A stretch of 64,000 nt of DNA from Gleimia sp. 6138-11-ORH1 (GCF_024814355.1 NZ_JANUXV010000002.1:124001-188000); one strand, 5' to 3'. Shown: positions 8,108 through 16,082, counted from the stretch's first letter. Translations and numbers: made by a program. The notes: generated from the letters alone by a model not told the origin.

Positions 8108-8746
8108 TCAGATTAAGTTCCCTGTTTGGTCGCGATCTGCGGCAAGTTTTAGTTCTTTTGCGGTTAAAGTGAGGGCTTTAGCTCGGCGGGTAACTTCTGT
8201 GGCCAACTCATCTTGGTCACTTTCAATCCAGTTACTTCCGTAGGCTGCTCCGGTGGCCAGCACCCACATGGCGGTAGCTGCCAAAGTAAGCAGGGGGGCA
8301 AGTTTCCCCCACTCGGTAGCTTGGATTTGCAGTTGGGCGGTGAAGATTTTTTCAATTTCCTGATCGAGGTCGCTCAGGTTCAAGTTTTCTGTGTTATTAG
8401 TTTGCCCAGCTTGTTGGAGGACGGCTAACCCATTTTGGTAGCGTTCTTCAACTGTCTCTTTGTCACGGCGATACCATTGTTGGAATAAGTAAAGTCTCCA
8501 AAATGCACCGGCTAAAGTGAAAGCCGGTTGTTCTTCCCATAGGTCAGCAACCAGGTCTATGCCGCTGGTTGTAATAGTTTCTACCAGGTGTTCGATTGCT
8601 GCGGGGCTAAAGTCTTCATCGGCTAAACCAATTAGGGAACGTGCTGCAGTATTGGCTACGTGTAAAGTGGCGGCGGGATCTTCTGCACCGATTATATTTT
8701 CAGCCTGTTCGGCGCTTAACATGGCGGGACGACGAAACCTAGACAT
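8108..8746 (-). CDS. Conserved protein of unknown function
   Basis: The 212-residue protein is mostly helical with no signal peptide. One moderately hydrophobic stretch (LAPLLTLAATAMWVLATGAA, about residues 152-171) could be a buried helix rather than a membrane segment. The N-terminus is rich in Ala and Glu (SAEQAENIIGAEDPAATLHVANTAARSL), and the middle has a tryptophan- and tyrosine-rich helix (FWRLYLFQQWYRRDKETVEERYQ). I do not recognise the family. It lies between the MutT1-like gene and a tRNA cluster, all on the minus strand. The gap to the next gene (about 140 nt) argues for its own transcript end. Confidence 0.6.
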   Translation of the reverse strand: MSRFRRPAMLSAEQAENIIGAEDPAATLHVANTAARSLIGLADEDFSPAAIEHLVETITTSGIDLVADLWEEQPAFTLAGAFWRLYLFQQWYRRDKETVEERYQNGLAVLQQAGQTNNTENLNLSDLDQEIEKIFTAQLQIQATEWGKLAPLLTLAATAMWVLATGAAYGSNWIESDQDELATEVTRRAKALTLTAKELKLAADRDQTGNLI

Positions 8747-8795
8747 GTTTCTCCAGTTGGTTGAGAAGTTCTGCTTTGAACTTTCTAGGATACAG

Positions 8796-8818
8796 AAAAA
8801 CCCTCGCTTTTGCGAGGG
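8796..8818 (-). terminator. Intrinsic terminator of the tRNA-Glu/Asp cluster
   Basis: Read on the minus strand, CCCTCGC-AAAA-GCGAGGG is followed by TTTTT. The stem arms are 8812-8818 and 8801-8807, and the U-tract is 8796-8800. It sits 7 nt beyond the 3' CCA of tRNA-Asp. Confidence 0.9.
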
Positions 8819-8824
8819 GATTTG

Positions 8825-8901
8825 TGGCGACCCCGACCGGGCTCGAACCGGCGACCTCCGCCGTGACAGGGCGGCGCGCTAACCGACTGCGCTACGGGGC
8901 C
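8825..8901 (-). tRNA. tRNA-Asp(GTC), copy 1, CCA encoded
   Basis: The cloverleaf is complete: acceptor GGCCCCG pairs with CGGGGTC, the anticodon loop contains GTC, and the T arm is GCCGGTTCGAGCCCGGT. The discriminator base is G at 8828, and CCA is encoded at 8827-8825. The body is identical to the second tRNA-Asp at 12730-12803, which lies on the opposite strand. Confidence 0.96.
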
Positions 8902-8914
8902 AAAATTGAAATAG

Positions 8915-8987
8915 TACCCCCAACGGGATTCGAACCCGTGCCGCCGCCGTGAAAGGGCGGTGTCCTAGGCCGCTAGACGATGGGGGC
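8915..8987 (-). tRNA. tRNA-Glu(TTC)
   Basis: Acceptor GCCCCCA pairs with TGGGGGT (one G-U at the end), the anticodon loop is CTTTCAC with TTC, and the T arm is ACGGGTTCGAATCCCGT. No CCA is encoded. It lies 13 nt upstream of tRNA-Asp on the same strand, so both probably come from one transcript. Confidence 0.95.
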
Positions 8988-9051
8988 CTATTGTTCTGCT
9001 TGGAATCCCGTTTGAGTTTTACTCACTCGTTCTCCCGTTTGGAACTATTTA

Positions 9052-9081
9052 AGTCTATGCAATATCCACACTAAACTGCAA
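9052..9081 (-). promoter_or_regulatory. Likely promoter of the tRNA-Glu/Asp cluster
   Basis: On the minus strand TTGCAG (9076-9081) and TAGACT (9052-9057) form a -35/-10 pair with an 18-bp spacer, about 65 nt before tRNA-Glu. The predicted leader includes TGAGT-AAA-ACTCA, a small hairpin that may be processed. Confidence 0.5.
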
Positions 9082-9164
9082 ATCCATTTCATGTGACCCT
9101 GCTCACCGCCGGTTTTTTCTGGAAATTCTCAGAAATATAAAACACTTGCTTCCTATGAACCAGG

Positions 9165-9177
9165 TAGTCTAATGGCA
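9165..9177 (+). promoter_or_regulatory. -10 element implying a leaderless mscS transcript
   Basis: TAGTCT (9165-9170) ends 6 nt before the ATG at 9177, and there is no Shine-Dalgarno before that ATG. Transcription would start at or beside the A of the start codon. The -35 is weak (ACACTT or CTTGCT). Confidence 0.5.
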
Positions 9178-10844
9178 TGGACACTAATACTGAGACGGTA
9201 GCTAAAGGAGCCGTCGATCTTTTGCAATTCGCATTAGGAATTGTTGGAGGCGCAACTATAGCCCTGCTAGTTGGGGTAATTTTGTGGACTATGGTGCGCC
9301 TTTTAGCACGTCGCCATGAAAGCATCCGCGCAATCCAAAAACGGGTGCGCACCCCTTTCCTATCTTTCTTCCCGATCGTGGGCGCCTGGCTTGGAATGCA
9401 GTACACCATGAACCGTTTTGGTTTAGACAGCCCCTGGATGCCCTATGCGCAACACGCAGTTTTTATCCTGACGATTTTAGTAGTTGGTTGGCTTTGCTTC
9501 GTAGCTGCCCGCGCCATTGAAGATATCGCCGTTATGCGAGCTGAAGGATACTCTTCTCGCAGACTTACCACGCAAGCGCAAATGCTACGCCGGATTTTCC
9601 AAGTTGCGATTGCGGTCTTTACTATAGTCGCCATTATCCTTTCTTTCCCTGATGCGCGTGTCCTAATGGGCTCAGTCTTAGCTTCCGCCGGTGTAATCTC
9701 AATCGTTGCCGGTTTAGCAGCTCAAGATTCTTTAAGTAATACATTTGCCGGTTTACAACTAACTTTCACCGACGCAATTCGGGTGGGTGACTACCTGAGC
9801 GTCGATGGGATGAACGGCACAGTTGAAGAAATTACCCTCACCTACGTGGTGCTGCGGATTTGGGATGATCGGCGGGTGATTTTACCTTCAACAACTTTCA
9901 CTAAAAATCGTTTTGAAAACTGGACCAGAGTTCATACGAAACTATTGGGGACAGTTGAGTTACACCTGGATTGGCGCGCTCCCATCGCTTTAATCCGCCA
10001 AGAAGTTGATCGTCTTCTTTCCCAAACAGAACTGTGGGATCAGCGAACTGTAAATGTGCAGGTAACCGATTCCAATGAGCAGTGGATTTTAGTGCGGGTA
10101 GTTGTTTCTGCTGAAAACTCAGGCAACCTGTGGGACCTCAAGTGCTATCTACGTGAAAACCTGGTGCGTTGGCTGGTTGAAAATGCTCCTTACTCTCTTT
10201 CTAGAGTGCGTTGGCAGCAAGAAGAAATTAAAGTAGTGAGCCATAATCGCAGTGACGAAGAGATAGTTCGCTTAGCCCAGGAACTAACTGCCTTAGAAAA
10301 TATTGACGATACTAACACTTTGCAAACTCCCCCTGGTTTGGGAGCTAAACCACTTATTGAACCAGCTAAAACAGCCCAGGAAGCTCGGTTACAAGCGTCT
10401 AAAAAACGCGCTGAAAAAGTGCGTCGCAAACGTATCCGCGATCGAGTAAATGAGTTACATCAGCAAGAGGACGCGGCTGAAACCGCTTCCAAAAAAGTAG
10501 CTGCTCCCCTCCCAAAGCCCGTGGGAACTTCTGAAACGGTTGTGTTAAGCGCTTCAGATCTGCTGGAAGTTAATCAGTTAGTGAAGCCAGCAGATTCCTC
10601 TACCCGCTCAGATCGTCTATATTCAGGTAGTGAAGATGCGGATGAGCGAGCCAAACTCACCCAAGGGCCCGGGATTGAAGCCTTCCAACAAAGAGAAGTC
10701 ACTACTGTTATGCGTGCTTTACGCGACGGAGAAATAACTTTAGATGACGCGCTTTCTCGTTTTGCCGCCTCCCCTGAGGCGCAGGCAAAGATCCGCACCG
10801 AACACGATTTACAAAAGGATAAAAATGAAAGAAATAATAGTTGA
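9177..10844 (+). CDS. MscS-family mechanosensitive ion channel
   Basis: This 555-residue membrane protein opens under membrane tension to release solutes. About five hydrophobic helices precede the MscS core. The pore-lining helix and beta domain are recognisable at about residues 164-235, with segments such as [31 protein letters not shown] and [14 protein letters not shown]. Beyond residue about 350 is a long charged cytoplasmic tail (about 200 residues) rich in Lys, Arg and Glu, unlike the short E. coli MscS. The last 20 nt overlap the start of msrB. The start appears leaderless. Confidence 0.9.
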   Translation: MDTNTETVAKGAVDLLQFALGIVGGATIALLVGVILWTMVRLLARRHESIRAIQKRVRTPFLSFFPIVGAWLGMQYTMNRFGLDSPWMPYAQHAVFILTILVVGWLCFVAARAIEDIAVMRAEGYSSRRLTTQAQMLRRIFQVAIAVFTIVAIILSFPDARVLMGSVLASAGVISIVAGLAAQDSLSNTFAGLQLTFTDAIRVGDYLSVDGMNGTVEEITLTYVVLRIWDDRRVILPSTTFTKNRFENWTRVHTKLLGTVELHLDWRAPIALIRQEVDRLLSQTELWDQRTVNVQVTDSNEQWILVRVVVSAENSGNLWDLKCYLRENLVRWLVENAPYSLSRVRWQQEEIKVVSHNRSDEEIVRLAQELTALENIDDTNTLQTPPGLGAKPLIEPAKTAQEARLQASKKRAEKVRRKRIRDRVNELHQQEDAAETASKKVAAPLPKPVGTSETVVLSASDLLEVNQLVKPADSSTRSDRLYSGSEDADERAKLTQGPGIEAFQQREVTTVMRALRDGEITLDDALSRFAASPEAQAKIRTEHDLQKDKNERNNS

Positions 10845-11241
10845 TTTAGAAGCTGCTAAGCGCACTAATTCTCAGTGGAAAGAAATCCTCACTCCGATGG
10901 AATATCACGTACTTCGTGAAGCTGGTACGGAACGGCCTGGCACCGGGGAACTGCTCCACGAAAATCGAGTGGGCACCTACCGTTGCCGGGCTTGTCAGGC
11001 AGTTTTATTCAAGTCCGAAACAAAGTTTGATTCTCACTGTGGCTGGCCCTCATTTTATGCAGCCGAGGACGCTGCCGTTCGCCTTTTAGAAGATACTTCC
11101 CATGGAATGGTACGCACGGAAGTGCGTTGCGCAAACTGTGATTCACATTTGGGGCACATTTTTGACGACGCTCCCCAAACGCCAACGGGGCAGCGCTACT
11201 GTATGAACTCGATTAGCTTATCTTTTGAGGAACAAAACTAA
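10825..11241 (+). CDS. msrB: Peptide-methionine (R)-S-oxide reductase
   Basis: MsrB reduces methionine-R-sulfoxide in damaged proteins, using thioredoxin as electron donor; a thioredoxin gene lies at 41058. The protein has 138 residues starting [18 protein letters not shown]. Two zinc-binding CxxC pairs are visible (CRAC and CANC), along with the substrate pocket [10 protein letters not shown] and the catalytic Cys in RYCMNS near the C-terminus. An upstream in-frame start at 10744 would lie inside mscS. The ATG at 10825, preceded by AAAAGG, gives the standard family N-terminus. It overlaps the end of mscS by 20 nt. Confidence 0.94.
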   Translation: MKEIIVDLEAAKRTNSQWKEILTPMEYHVLREAGTERPGTGELLHENRVGTYRCRACQAVLFKSETKFDSHCGWPSFYAAEDAAVRLLEDTSHGMVRTEVRCANCDSHLGHIFDDAPQTPTGQRYCMNSISLSFEEQN

Positions 11242-11271
11242 CCTTCGACTCTAAAGGAGCTTTCCACTAAG

Positions 11272-12144
11272 TTGCTCAGTCAGATTCTTTCCAAAACTCC
11301 AGCACCTTTACTTTTTATTTTTTCGGGTTTAACCCAGTATGTTGGAGCTGCCGTGGCAGTTGGAGTATTCGCTTCTCTCTCCCCCGCAGCTACCGCCTGG
11401 TGGCGGTTCGCTTTAGCTGGGGTGGTGCTCTTTCTTTGGCAAAGACCCTGGCAAGTTGGCTATACGCTAACGCAGCTACGCAATGCGATCTTTTTTGGCC
11501 TGATAATGGCAGGAATGAATATCGTTTTCTACGAAGCGTTAGCGCGGATCGATCTGGGAGTTGTAGTTTCTTTAGAGTTTCTGGGCCCAGTGGCGGTGGC
11601 TATCAGCTTAAATCGTTCCCAAAGGGCGCGGATAGCTGCCTTTTTAGCGTTATTTGGGGTGGTGAGTATTTCCGGCTTTGCTCTGGATTTAAGCGCCCCC
11701 GAAATTGGGTTGGGATTGTTCTTTTCGTTCTTAGCTGGCGCGCTATGGGCTGGGTACATTATTTTAGGGAAGCAAGTTTCTGCTCAAGGCGGGTTACATT
11801 CTTTAGCGATCGGCGCTTTCGCTGCCGCAATTGCCTATGCTCCTTTTGGGCTTAGTTCGATTCCCACTGTTTTTCAAGATGGGCAACTATTCTTAGCTTT
11901 AGGGGCGGTAGCTTTATTTTCGACTTTAATCCCCTACTCTTTGGATCAGATTATTCTCAGACGTTTAGATGCGCCAACTTTTTCGCTATTGAATGCGTTA
12001 CTACCAGCATCTTCAATGGTGATCGGGGTGATAGTTTTACAGCAGATCCCCACCTTAAGTGGTTTAATCGGATTGATTTTAATTTCAATTTCAGTTTGGC
12101 TGGCCACTTCCTCACAATCTTCTGCAAAACCGAAAGAAATCTAA
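11272..12144 (+). CDS. EamA-family transporter (RhtA-like exporter)
   Basis: The 290-residue inner-membrane protein has ten hydrophobic helices in two EamA repeats, the fold of drug/metabolite exporters. Motifs such as FYEALARIDLGVVVSLEFLGPVAVA and AGALWAGYIILGKQ resemble RhtA-type threonine/homoserine exporters, but the substrate cannot be read from sequence. It starts with TTG after an AAGGAG site at a rather long spacing. The next small gene begins 1 nt after its stop, so they are co-transcribed. Confidence 0.85.
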   Translation: MLSQILSKTPAPLLFIFSGLTQYVGAAVAVGVFASLSPAATAWWRFALAGVVLFLWQRPWQVGYTLTQLRNAIFFGLIMAGMNIVFYEALARIDLGVVVSLEFLGPVAVAISLNRSQRARIAAFLALFGVVSISGFALDLSAPEIGLGLFFSFLAGALWAGYIILGKQVSAQGGLHSLAIGAFAAAIAYAPFGLSSIPTVFQDGQLFLALGAVALFSTLIPYSLDQIILRRLDAPTFSLLNALLPASSMVIGVIVLQQIPTLSGLIGLILISISVWLATSSQSSAKPKEI

Positions 12145-12145
12145 T

Positions 12146-12403
12146 ATGGGTACCACCGGAATAGTTGGCTTCATAGTTATTGGCGCGCTTTTAGGGGCCA
12201 TTGCACGTCTTTTTATGAAAGGAAATGAAACCAGTATTTTAGTCTGGACAGTTTCCTTAGGAACTTTAGGTAGTTTCTTAGGCGGTTGGACGGCAGGTAT
12301 TTCTCTCACCCGTCCCGGGGGGATTTTTTCGTGGATTGCCGCTGTCCTCACCAGCCTATTTTTGCTGGGAATTTATGGCTTTTTTAACACTAAACGAAAG
12401 TAG
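12146..12403 (+). CDS. GlsB/YeaQ/YmgE-family small membrane protein
   Basis: This 85-residue protein has three hydrophobic helices and the glycine-rich family pattern: GFIVIGALLGAIARLF at the start, LGTLGSFLGGWTAG in the middle, and GGIFSWIAAVLTSLFLLGIYGF at the end. The family (transglycosylase-associated by name) is linked to stress and acid responses in other bacteria; its molecular role is not established. It is coupled to the EamA gene (1-nt gap) and is followed by a terminator hairpin. Confidence 0.87.
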   Translation: MGTTGIVGFIVIGALLGAIARLFMKGNETSILVWTVSLGTLGSFLGGWTAGISLTRPGGIFSWIAAVLTSLFLLGIYGFFNTKRK

Positions 12404-12412
12404 TTTTGTACA

Positions 12413-12440
12413 TTAGCGGAAAAACCGCTAAACTTATTTT
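12413..12440 (+). terminator. Terminator after the YeaQ-type gene
   Basis: TTAGCGG-AAAAA-CCGCTAA forms a perfect 7-bp hairpin (12413-12431) followed by the T-rich ACTTATTTT. It separates the gene from tRNA-Lys, which begins 6 nt later. Confidence 0.7.
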
Positions 12441-12445
12441 CTGAT

Positions 12446-12521
12446 GGGCCTATAGCTCAATTGGCAGAGCAACAGACTTTTAATCTGTGGGTTCAGGGTT
12501 CGATTCCCTGTGGGCCCACCA
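12446..12521 (+). tRNA. tRNA-Lys(TTT), CCA encoded
   Basis: Acceptor GGGCCTA pairs with TGGGCCC, the anticodon loop is CTTTTAA with TTT, and the T arm is CAGGGTTCGATTCCCTG. Discriminator A (12518) is followed by encoded CCA. Confidence 0.96.
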
Positions 12522-12525
12522 TCAC

Positions 12526-12553
12526 AGCCCCGACTGATCCAGTCGGGGCTTTT
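12526..12553 (+). terminator. Terminator after tRNA-Lys
   Basis: AGCCCCGACT (12526-12535) pairs perfectly with AGTCGGGGCT (12541-12550) around a GATCC loop. A short T-run follows. Confidence 0.9.
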
Positions 12554-12686
12554 GATTTCCCCGCAGGCTACCTAAAAGCATCTTTTACCAGCTCTTAAAA
12601 GCAGCCCCCATTTATTGGAAAATCCCCAAAATATCTGAAAACCTTTCAGTGGGATAAGGGTCACAGCGGGGATTTAGGTTGTAAAT

Positions 12687-12716
12687 TTGCAAATACACCT
12701 AAAAACAAGCTAAGCT
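12687..12716 (+). promoter_or_regulatory. Likely promoter of tRNA-Asp copy 2
   Basis: TTGCAA (12687-12692) and TAAGCT (12711-12716) are separated by 18 bp and lie 13 nt before the tRNA. The gap 12554-12729 holds nothing else I can identify. Confidence 0.5.
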
Positions 12717-12729
12717 GATGAAGTCTTAA

Positions 12730-12803
12730 GGCCCCGTAGCGCAGTCGGTTAGCGCGCCGCCCTGTCACGGCGGAGGTCGCCGGTTCGAGCCCGGTCGGGG
12801 TCG
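12730..12803 (+). tRNA. tRNA-Asp(GTC), copy 2, no CCA
   Basis: The body sequence is identical to the minus-strand tRNA-Asp at 8825-8901. After the discriminator G the genomic sequence is CTGG, so CCA must be added enzymatically. The two copies form an inverted pair about 4 kb apart. Confidence 0.96.
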
Positions 12804-12851
12804 CTGGATTGCCAGCGAAACTAAAACTAAATAGTCTTTTCTGACAATCTT

Positions 12852-12924
12852 GCCTCTGTAGCTCAGTTGGTAGAGCGTTCGACTGAAAATCGAAAGGTCA
12901 CCGGATCGACGCCGGTCGGAGGCA
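12852..12924 (+). tRNA. tRNA-Phe(GAA) with unusual T loop
   Basis: Acceptor GCCTCTG pairs with CGGAGGC, the anticodon loop is CTGAAAA with GAA, and the T stem is ACCGG/CCGGT. The seven-base T loop reads ATCGACG, so the normally invariant T54 is A. The rest of the fold is regular. No CCA is encoded. Confidence 0.93.
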
Positions 12925-12930
12925 CAGTCT

Positions 12931-12961
12931 AAAGCCCGAAGAATTTATTTCTTCGGGCTTT
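12931..12961 (+). terminator. Terminator after tRNA-Phe
   Basis: AAAGCCCGAAG (12931-12941) pairs with CTTCGGGCTTT (12951-12961) around an AT-rich loop. The U-run is formed by the distal arm. Confidence 0.85.
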
Positions 12962-13028
12962 AAACATATTTTGAATCACCTTGACGAAACCATAGCGAAA
13001 AAATCTCGAATAAGAGACAATTAGACCT

Positions 13029-14210
13029 ATGAGCGAAAAGCCAATTACCACCACGCCAGAAAATACCGTTCTCAAAGTAGAGAACCTACGTTACTTAAAC
13101 AAAGGGTTGAAACACCATCTCAGTTTTGAGATCCACACCGGAGAAATCATCGCGATTTTAGGTGCGTCCGGAACTGGAAAAACCACTTTGTTAAATACGT
13201 TAGCGGGACTATCCCCTGCCGATGGGATGCTCACCCTAGCGGGCTACTATCTCAACGACCTGGCCCCCAAAAAAGCTACCCAGCTGCGCAGCGAATATTT
13301 CAGTTTCCTCAAAGCTAACCCACCGGCCCCGCAGGGAAAAAAAGTTAAACGAGCAATCACTGAAATAACTACCGCACTTAGCCAAAAGCCCGTTGATTAC
13401 CTCGAAGAAATCATTGACGGACTTGGCCTTTCCCCGCATCTAGATAAGTCGATGGATGAACTCAGTGACAGTGCGAAACAAACTGTTGCGTTAGCAGCCG
13501 CCCTCGGGAAAAAATCCCAAATCCTCTTTGCCGATAATCCCACTCGGCGAATGACTCCAGAAGACACTGCCCTGGCCCTCCAGACGCTACTTAAAGTTGT
13601 TTCTGAACATAAGCTAACTGCCATCTACTCAACCAGCGACCCGGCTATCGCTGCCCTTGCTGATCGCGTGCTGGTAATCAGAAATGGGGAAATAATCGTT
13701 GAACTGGCTGGGCCAAACGAACCAGAAAATATCGCTAACTTCACCAGCTACCTAGCTGAACTGGCTTACCCACCTGTTTTAGTAGCTAATCCTGCTTCTG
13801 CTCGACTGGAAGAAGAACTAGACGAAGCCCCAGCTGTAACCGGACAGTTCCCCATCATTTTGCCACTTCCCAACCGACCCGTGGAATCCGATTTAGACGC
13901 AGATGAAACAGAAACGTCCTTAAACACCCAAACGGAACCTGCAGAAGTAAACGATTCAGAAAATATCGATCTGACTGTTTTAGATCAGCTCACCAAAGCA
14001 GCTGGGGAAGGATCCGCCAAACCCGAAGCAGAGCGTCCCTTACCTGGAGAAACTTTAGAAGAAACTCTACAAAGGCTTGCTCCCACCCGCAATTTCGATC
14101 CTGATTCAGCGCATCTACTTGATGAAGCTCAACGTATTTTGAAATCGCTTCCCGGCTCAGTCATTCCAGATCCTACCTGGCCTACTAATCGAGGTACCGA
14201 AGATGTTTAA
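13029..14210 (+). CDS. ABC-type ATPase with degenerate catalytic motifs
   Basis: The 393-residue protein has an ABC nucleotide-binding domain (about residues 15-240) of the MacB/LolD type plus an acidic, Pro- and Glu-rich tail of about 150 residues. Walker A is intact (GASGTGKTT, about 44-52). The signature is DELSDSAKQTVALAAAL instead of LSGGQ (about 143-159). Walker B is ILFADNPTRR instead of ADEPT (about 164-173), so the catalytic glutamate is Asn. It probably binds ATP but hydrolyses it poorly. The ATG of the next membrane gene overlaps its stop by 8 nt, which suggests a two-component complex. Substrate and role are unknown. Confidence 0.75.
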   Translation: MSEKPITTTPENTVLKVENLRYLNKGLKHHLSFEIHTGEIIAILGASGTGKTTLLNTLAGLSPADGMLTLAGYYLNDLAPKKATQLRSEYFSFLKANPPAPQGKKVKRAITEITTALSQKPVDYLEEIIDGLGLSPHLDKSMDELSDSAKQTVALAAALGKKSQILFADNPTRRMTPEDTALALQTLLKVVSEHKLTAIYSTSDPAIAALADRVLVIRNGEIIVELAGPNEPENIANFTSYLAELAYPPVLVANPASARLEEELDEAPAVTGQFPIILPLPNRPVESDLDADETETSLNTQTEPAEVNDSENIDLTVLDQLTKAAGEGSAKPEAERPLPGETLEETLQRLAPTRNFDPDSAHLLDEAQRILKSLPGSVIPDPTWPTNRGTEDV

Positions 14211-14733
14211 ACTCTCCGCTCGTCTAATCTTTCACGATATTTTTCGTTTAACTGGGGTAACTATTATCCTCACCGCCCTAACCGCCTGCCTGGTACTGAG
14301 TTTTGCGCTCCTAGCAAAAGCTCCTATCCTCGGAGGAATACTAGCAGGGACCCTAGCTTTTTTAACTTTAGCGATAGCCGGTGGGTTCACCTACGCATTC
14401 ACCCTTAGACATAGCAGCTACTTAGGGTACCTACACTTAAACGGCGTTAAACTAACTCGGCTTACTTTAATGGCCACCACTCTACCGCTTCTCTTTGCGT
14501 GGATTGGGGTTGGGCTGGGAACCCTGGGAGGATATTTACTATTAAGTTCCCCCTATCTAAATACTTACTCAGTATTTGTAAAAGCTACCGCGCCAGCCTT
14601 CAACTATGCTTCCTACCAGGTCACTCCGCTGATAGCTACCCTAGTTTCGCAGCTACTCTTAACCTTGGTAAGTTTCGGGATTCTCAGTATCGCGGTATCG
14701 CCCACGCAAATCCGCAGACAAGCAGTGATTTAA
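14203..14733 (+). CDS. Small membrane partner of the degenerate ABC protein (FtsX/MacB-like, reduced)
   Basis: This 176-residue protein has four hydrophobic helices and lacks the long periplasmic domain of FtsX or MacB permeases. The segment RHSSYLGYLHLNGVKLTRLTLM, between the second and third helices, resembles the cytoplasmic coupling region of FtsX-like permeases (E-x-x-x-L-x-x-x-G-x-x). The pattern resembles a reduced FtsEX- or LolE-type permease, but this is inference from topology. It overlaps the ABC gene by 8 nt. The following 174-nt gap ends in an AGGAG site for the next operon. Confidence 0.6.
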   Translation: MFKLSARLIFHDIFRLTGVTIILTALTACLVLSFALLAKAPILGGILAGTLAFLTLAIAGGFTYAFTLRHSSYLGYLHLNGVKLTRLTLMATTLPLLFAWIGVGLGTLGGYLLLSSPYLNTYSVFVKATAPAFNYASYQVTPLIATLVSQLLLTLVSFGILSIAVSPTQIRRQAVI

Positions 14734-14907
14734 GACCCTAAACCTCTTTTGCTTTAGTTGCCTTAATCAACCTGTCCCCCGCAGGTGCAATCAGAAGATT
14801 TACCCTGCCAACACAGAAATAGGTTATCGAAATAAGTAGCTAGTAGAGACAAACTACCTTAATAAATGAGAAACTAAGAGAAACGTCTAAAACTCTAGGA
14901 GAATATA

Positions 14908-15351
14908 ATGTCAACCGAAAGTTCCCAACCCGTAGAACCGGTCACAATTGTGAACACTACGCAATCACGGGGTGCCACTTCACTGGGACAACTTTTTGCT
15001 GAAATGTCAGCCCAGGTCTCTACTTTAGTGCGCGGCGAAATTGAGCTAACTAAAGTTAAAGCTGTTTCTATGGTGAAGAAACTGGGGATTGGCGCTGTTC
15101 TGCTAGCGGGAGCCGGTTTATTCGCACTCTACCTTCTGGGATGGATTTTCCACACGATTGAACTTCTCTTAGCTCTGGTAGTTCCAGTTTGGGCAGCTTC
15201 GCTGATCACCACCGGAATCATCCTTTTAATTGTGATTATTTTAGCGTTACTGGGAATGAGCCTACTGAAAAAAGGCCAGGCAGATAAGCCAAATCCAAAA
15301 GAAAATATCAACTTAAACATCACCGCGATTAAGAAGGGATTAGGTAAATGA
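14908..15351 (+). CDS. Actinobacterial holin-X-like (DUF1469/phage holin family) membrane protein
   Basis: The 147-residue protein has an amphipathic N-terminal half (SLGQLFAEMSAQVSTLVRGEIELTKVKAV) and two hydrophobic helices (about residues 56-78 and 86-114). This is the layout of the putative actinobacterial Holin-X / DUF1469 family. Despite the name, chromosomal copies are not evidence of phage. An AGGAG site lies just before the ATG, and the stop overlaps the next ATG in ATGA, the usual pairing with DUF3618. Confidence 0.85.
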   Translation: MSTESSQPVEPVTIVNTTQSRGATSLGQLFAEMSAQVSTLVRGEIELTKVKAVSMVKKLGIGAVLLAGAGLFALYLLGWIFHTIELLLALVVPVWAASLITTGIILLIVIILALLGMSLLKKGQADKPNPKENINLNITAIKKGLGK

Positions 15352-15623
15352 GCGAGGCACGTACGGTGGCAGAAATTGAAGCAGAAATTCAACGTACTCG
15401 ACTAGCTTTACAATCAACCGTGGATGAAATTACCCACCGCGTTGATCCCCGCGAACAGGTAGCGGAGATGAAAGAACGCGCTAAAAATTACACTTCGGTG
15501 GTAAAAGAACAGGTATTGGACACGGTAGAACGCGCTAAAGGTGGTTCTGCAAAGGATATCGGCATTTTAGCGGGAGTAGCTATTGTGGCGGTCCTGGGGA
15601 TAGCCGCATTAGTAAAACGCTGA
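15348..15623 (+). CDS. DUF3618 membrane protein
   Basis: The 91 residues start with the family pattern RTVAEIEAEIQRTRLALQST and VDEITHRVDP, then a charged helix, and end in one membrane helix (GILAGVAIVAVLGIAALVKR). The N-terminal part is probably a coiled coil in the cytoplasm. It is translationally coupled to the holin-X-like gene by an ATGA overlap. The function is not known; the pair may be an envelope-stress or membrane-associated complex. Confidence 0.9.
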   Translation: MSEARTVAEIEAEIQRTRLALQSTVDEITHRVDPREQVAEMKERAKNYTSVVKEQVLDTVERAKGGSAKDIGILAGVAIVAVLGIAALVKR

Positions 15624-15672
15624 TTACTGCTGAACGCTGCTTATCTGCTGGAAGTGTGTAAAGCATTTCTTT

Positions 15673-15716
15673 GATAAACCAGTTCTCTATAACACCTAGA
15701 AAGAAACTGGTTTATC
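15673..15716. terminator. Long perfect inverted repeat after DUF3618
   Basis: GATAAACCAGTT (15673-15684) pairs perfectly with AACTGGTTTATC (15705-15716), with a 20-nt loop. There is no immediate U-run, so it may be a weak terminator or a binding site. It lies 50 nt after the DUF3618 stop. Confidence 0.5.
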
Positions 15717-15813
15717 CTGTTAAGTCCTCTTGTATTTTCACTTCACCTCTGTTTGCTATTTTCCTCATAGGAAAATAATTGCTTAGCAGATAGAGAAAGT
15801 GAGACAAATTCGA

Positions 15814-15860
15814 TACAATAGGCAAGGTAGTTTAATGAAGTCTAGGAACCGTGAGGTTCC
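15814..15860 (+). promoter_or_regulatory. Promoter and leader hairpin of the DUF3073 gene
   Basis: TACAAT (15814-15819) is a good -10. The leader of about 60 nt contains GGAACC-GTGA-GGTTCC (15845-15860), a 6-bp stem capped by a GNRA tetraloop. It lies 10 nt upstream of the GGAGGGGG ribosome site. Confidence 0.5.
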
Positions 15861-15887
15861 GTTAGATAGTGGAGGGGGTCGACGCCT

Positions 15888-16070
15888 ATGGGGCGCGGCC
15901 GTCAGAAGGCCAAGCAAACTAAAGTCGCTCGTAAGCTGAAGTACTTTAGCCCAGAGACGGACTTAGAAGCTTTGCAAAAAGAACTCTCGGGAGCCAATAA
16001 ATCAGAGGACTCACCATACGGTGAGATTCCTCCCGCAACCGAGGAAGATGATTGGGAAGACTATCGCTGA
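15888..16070 (+). CDS. DUF3073 protein
   Basis: This 60-residue basic-then-acidic protein starts MGRGRQKAKQTKVARKLKYF, the hallmark of DUF3073, and ends in an acidic tail (EEDDWEDYR). The N-terminus suggests nucleic-acid or ribosome contact, but no function is established. The family gene often lies beside purM in actinomycetes, as it does here, convergent with purM. GGAGG lies about a dozen nt before the ATG, and the leader contains a stable hairpin. Confidence 0.93.
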   Translation: MGRGRQKAKQTKVARKLKYFSPETDLEALQKELSGANKSEDSPYGEIPPATEEDDWEDYR

Positions 16071-16082
16071 TAGCTATCAATT

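Noticed and set aside
8761-8952. Reading frames across 8761-8952 on the plus strand
   Set aside because: They run through the tRNA-Asp and tRNA-Glu genes and their terminator, and are not coding.
14908-15623. Phage lysis module because of the 'holin' name
   Set aside because: The holin-X/DUF3618 pair is a chromosomal actinobacterial family, and no endolysin or phage genes are nearby.
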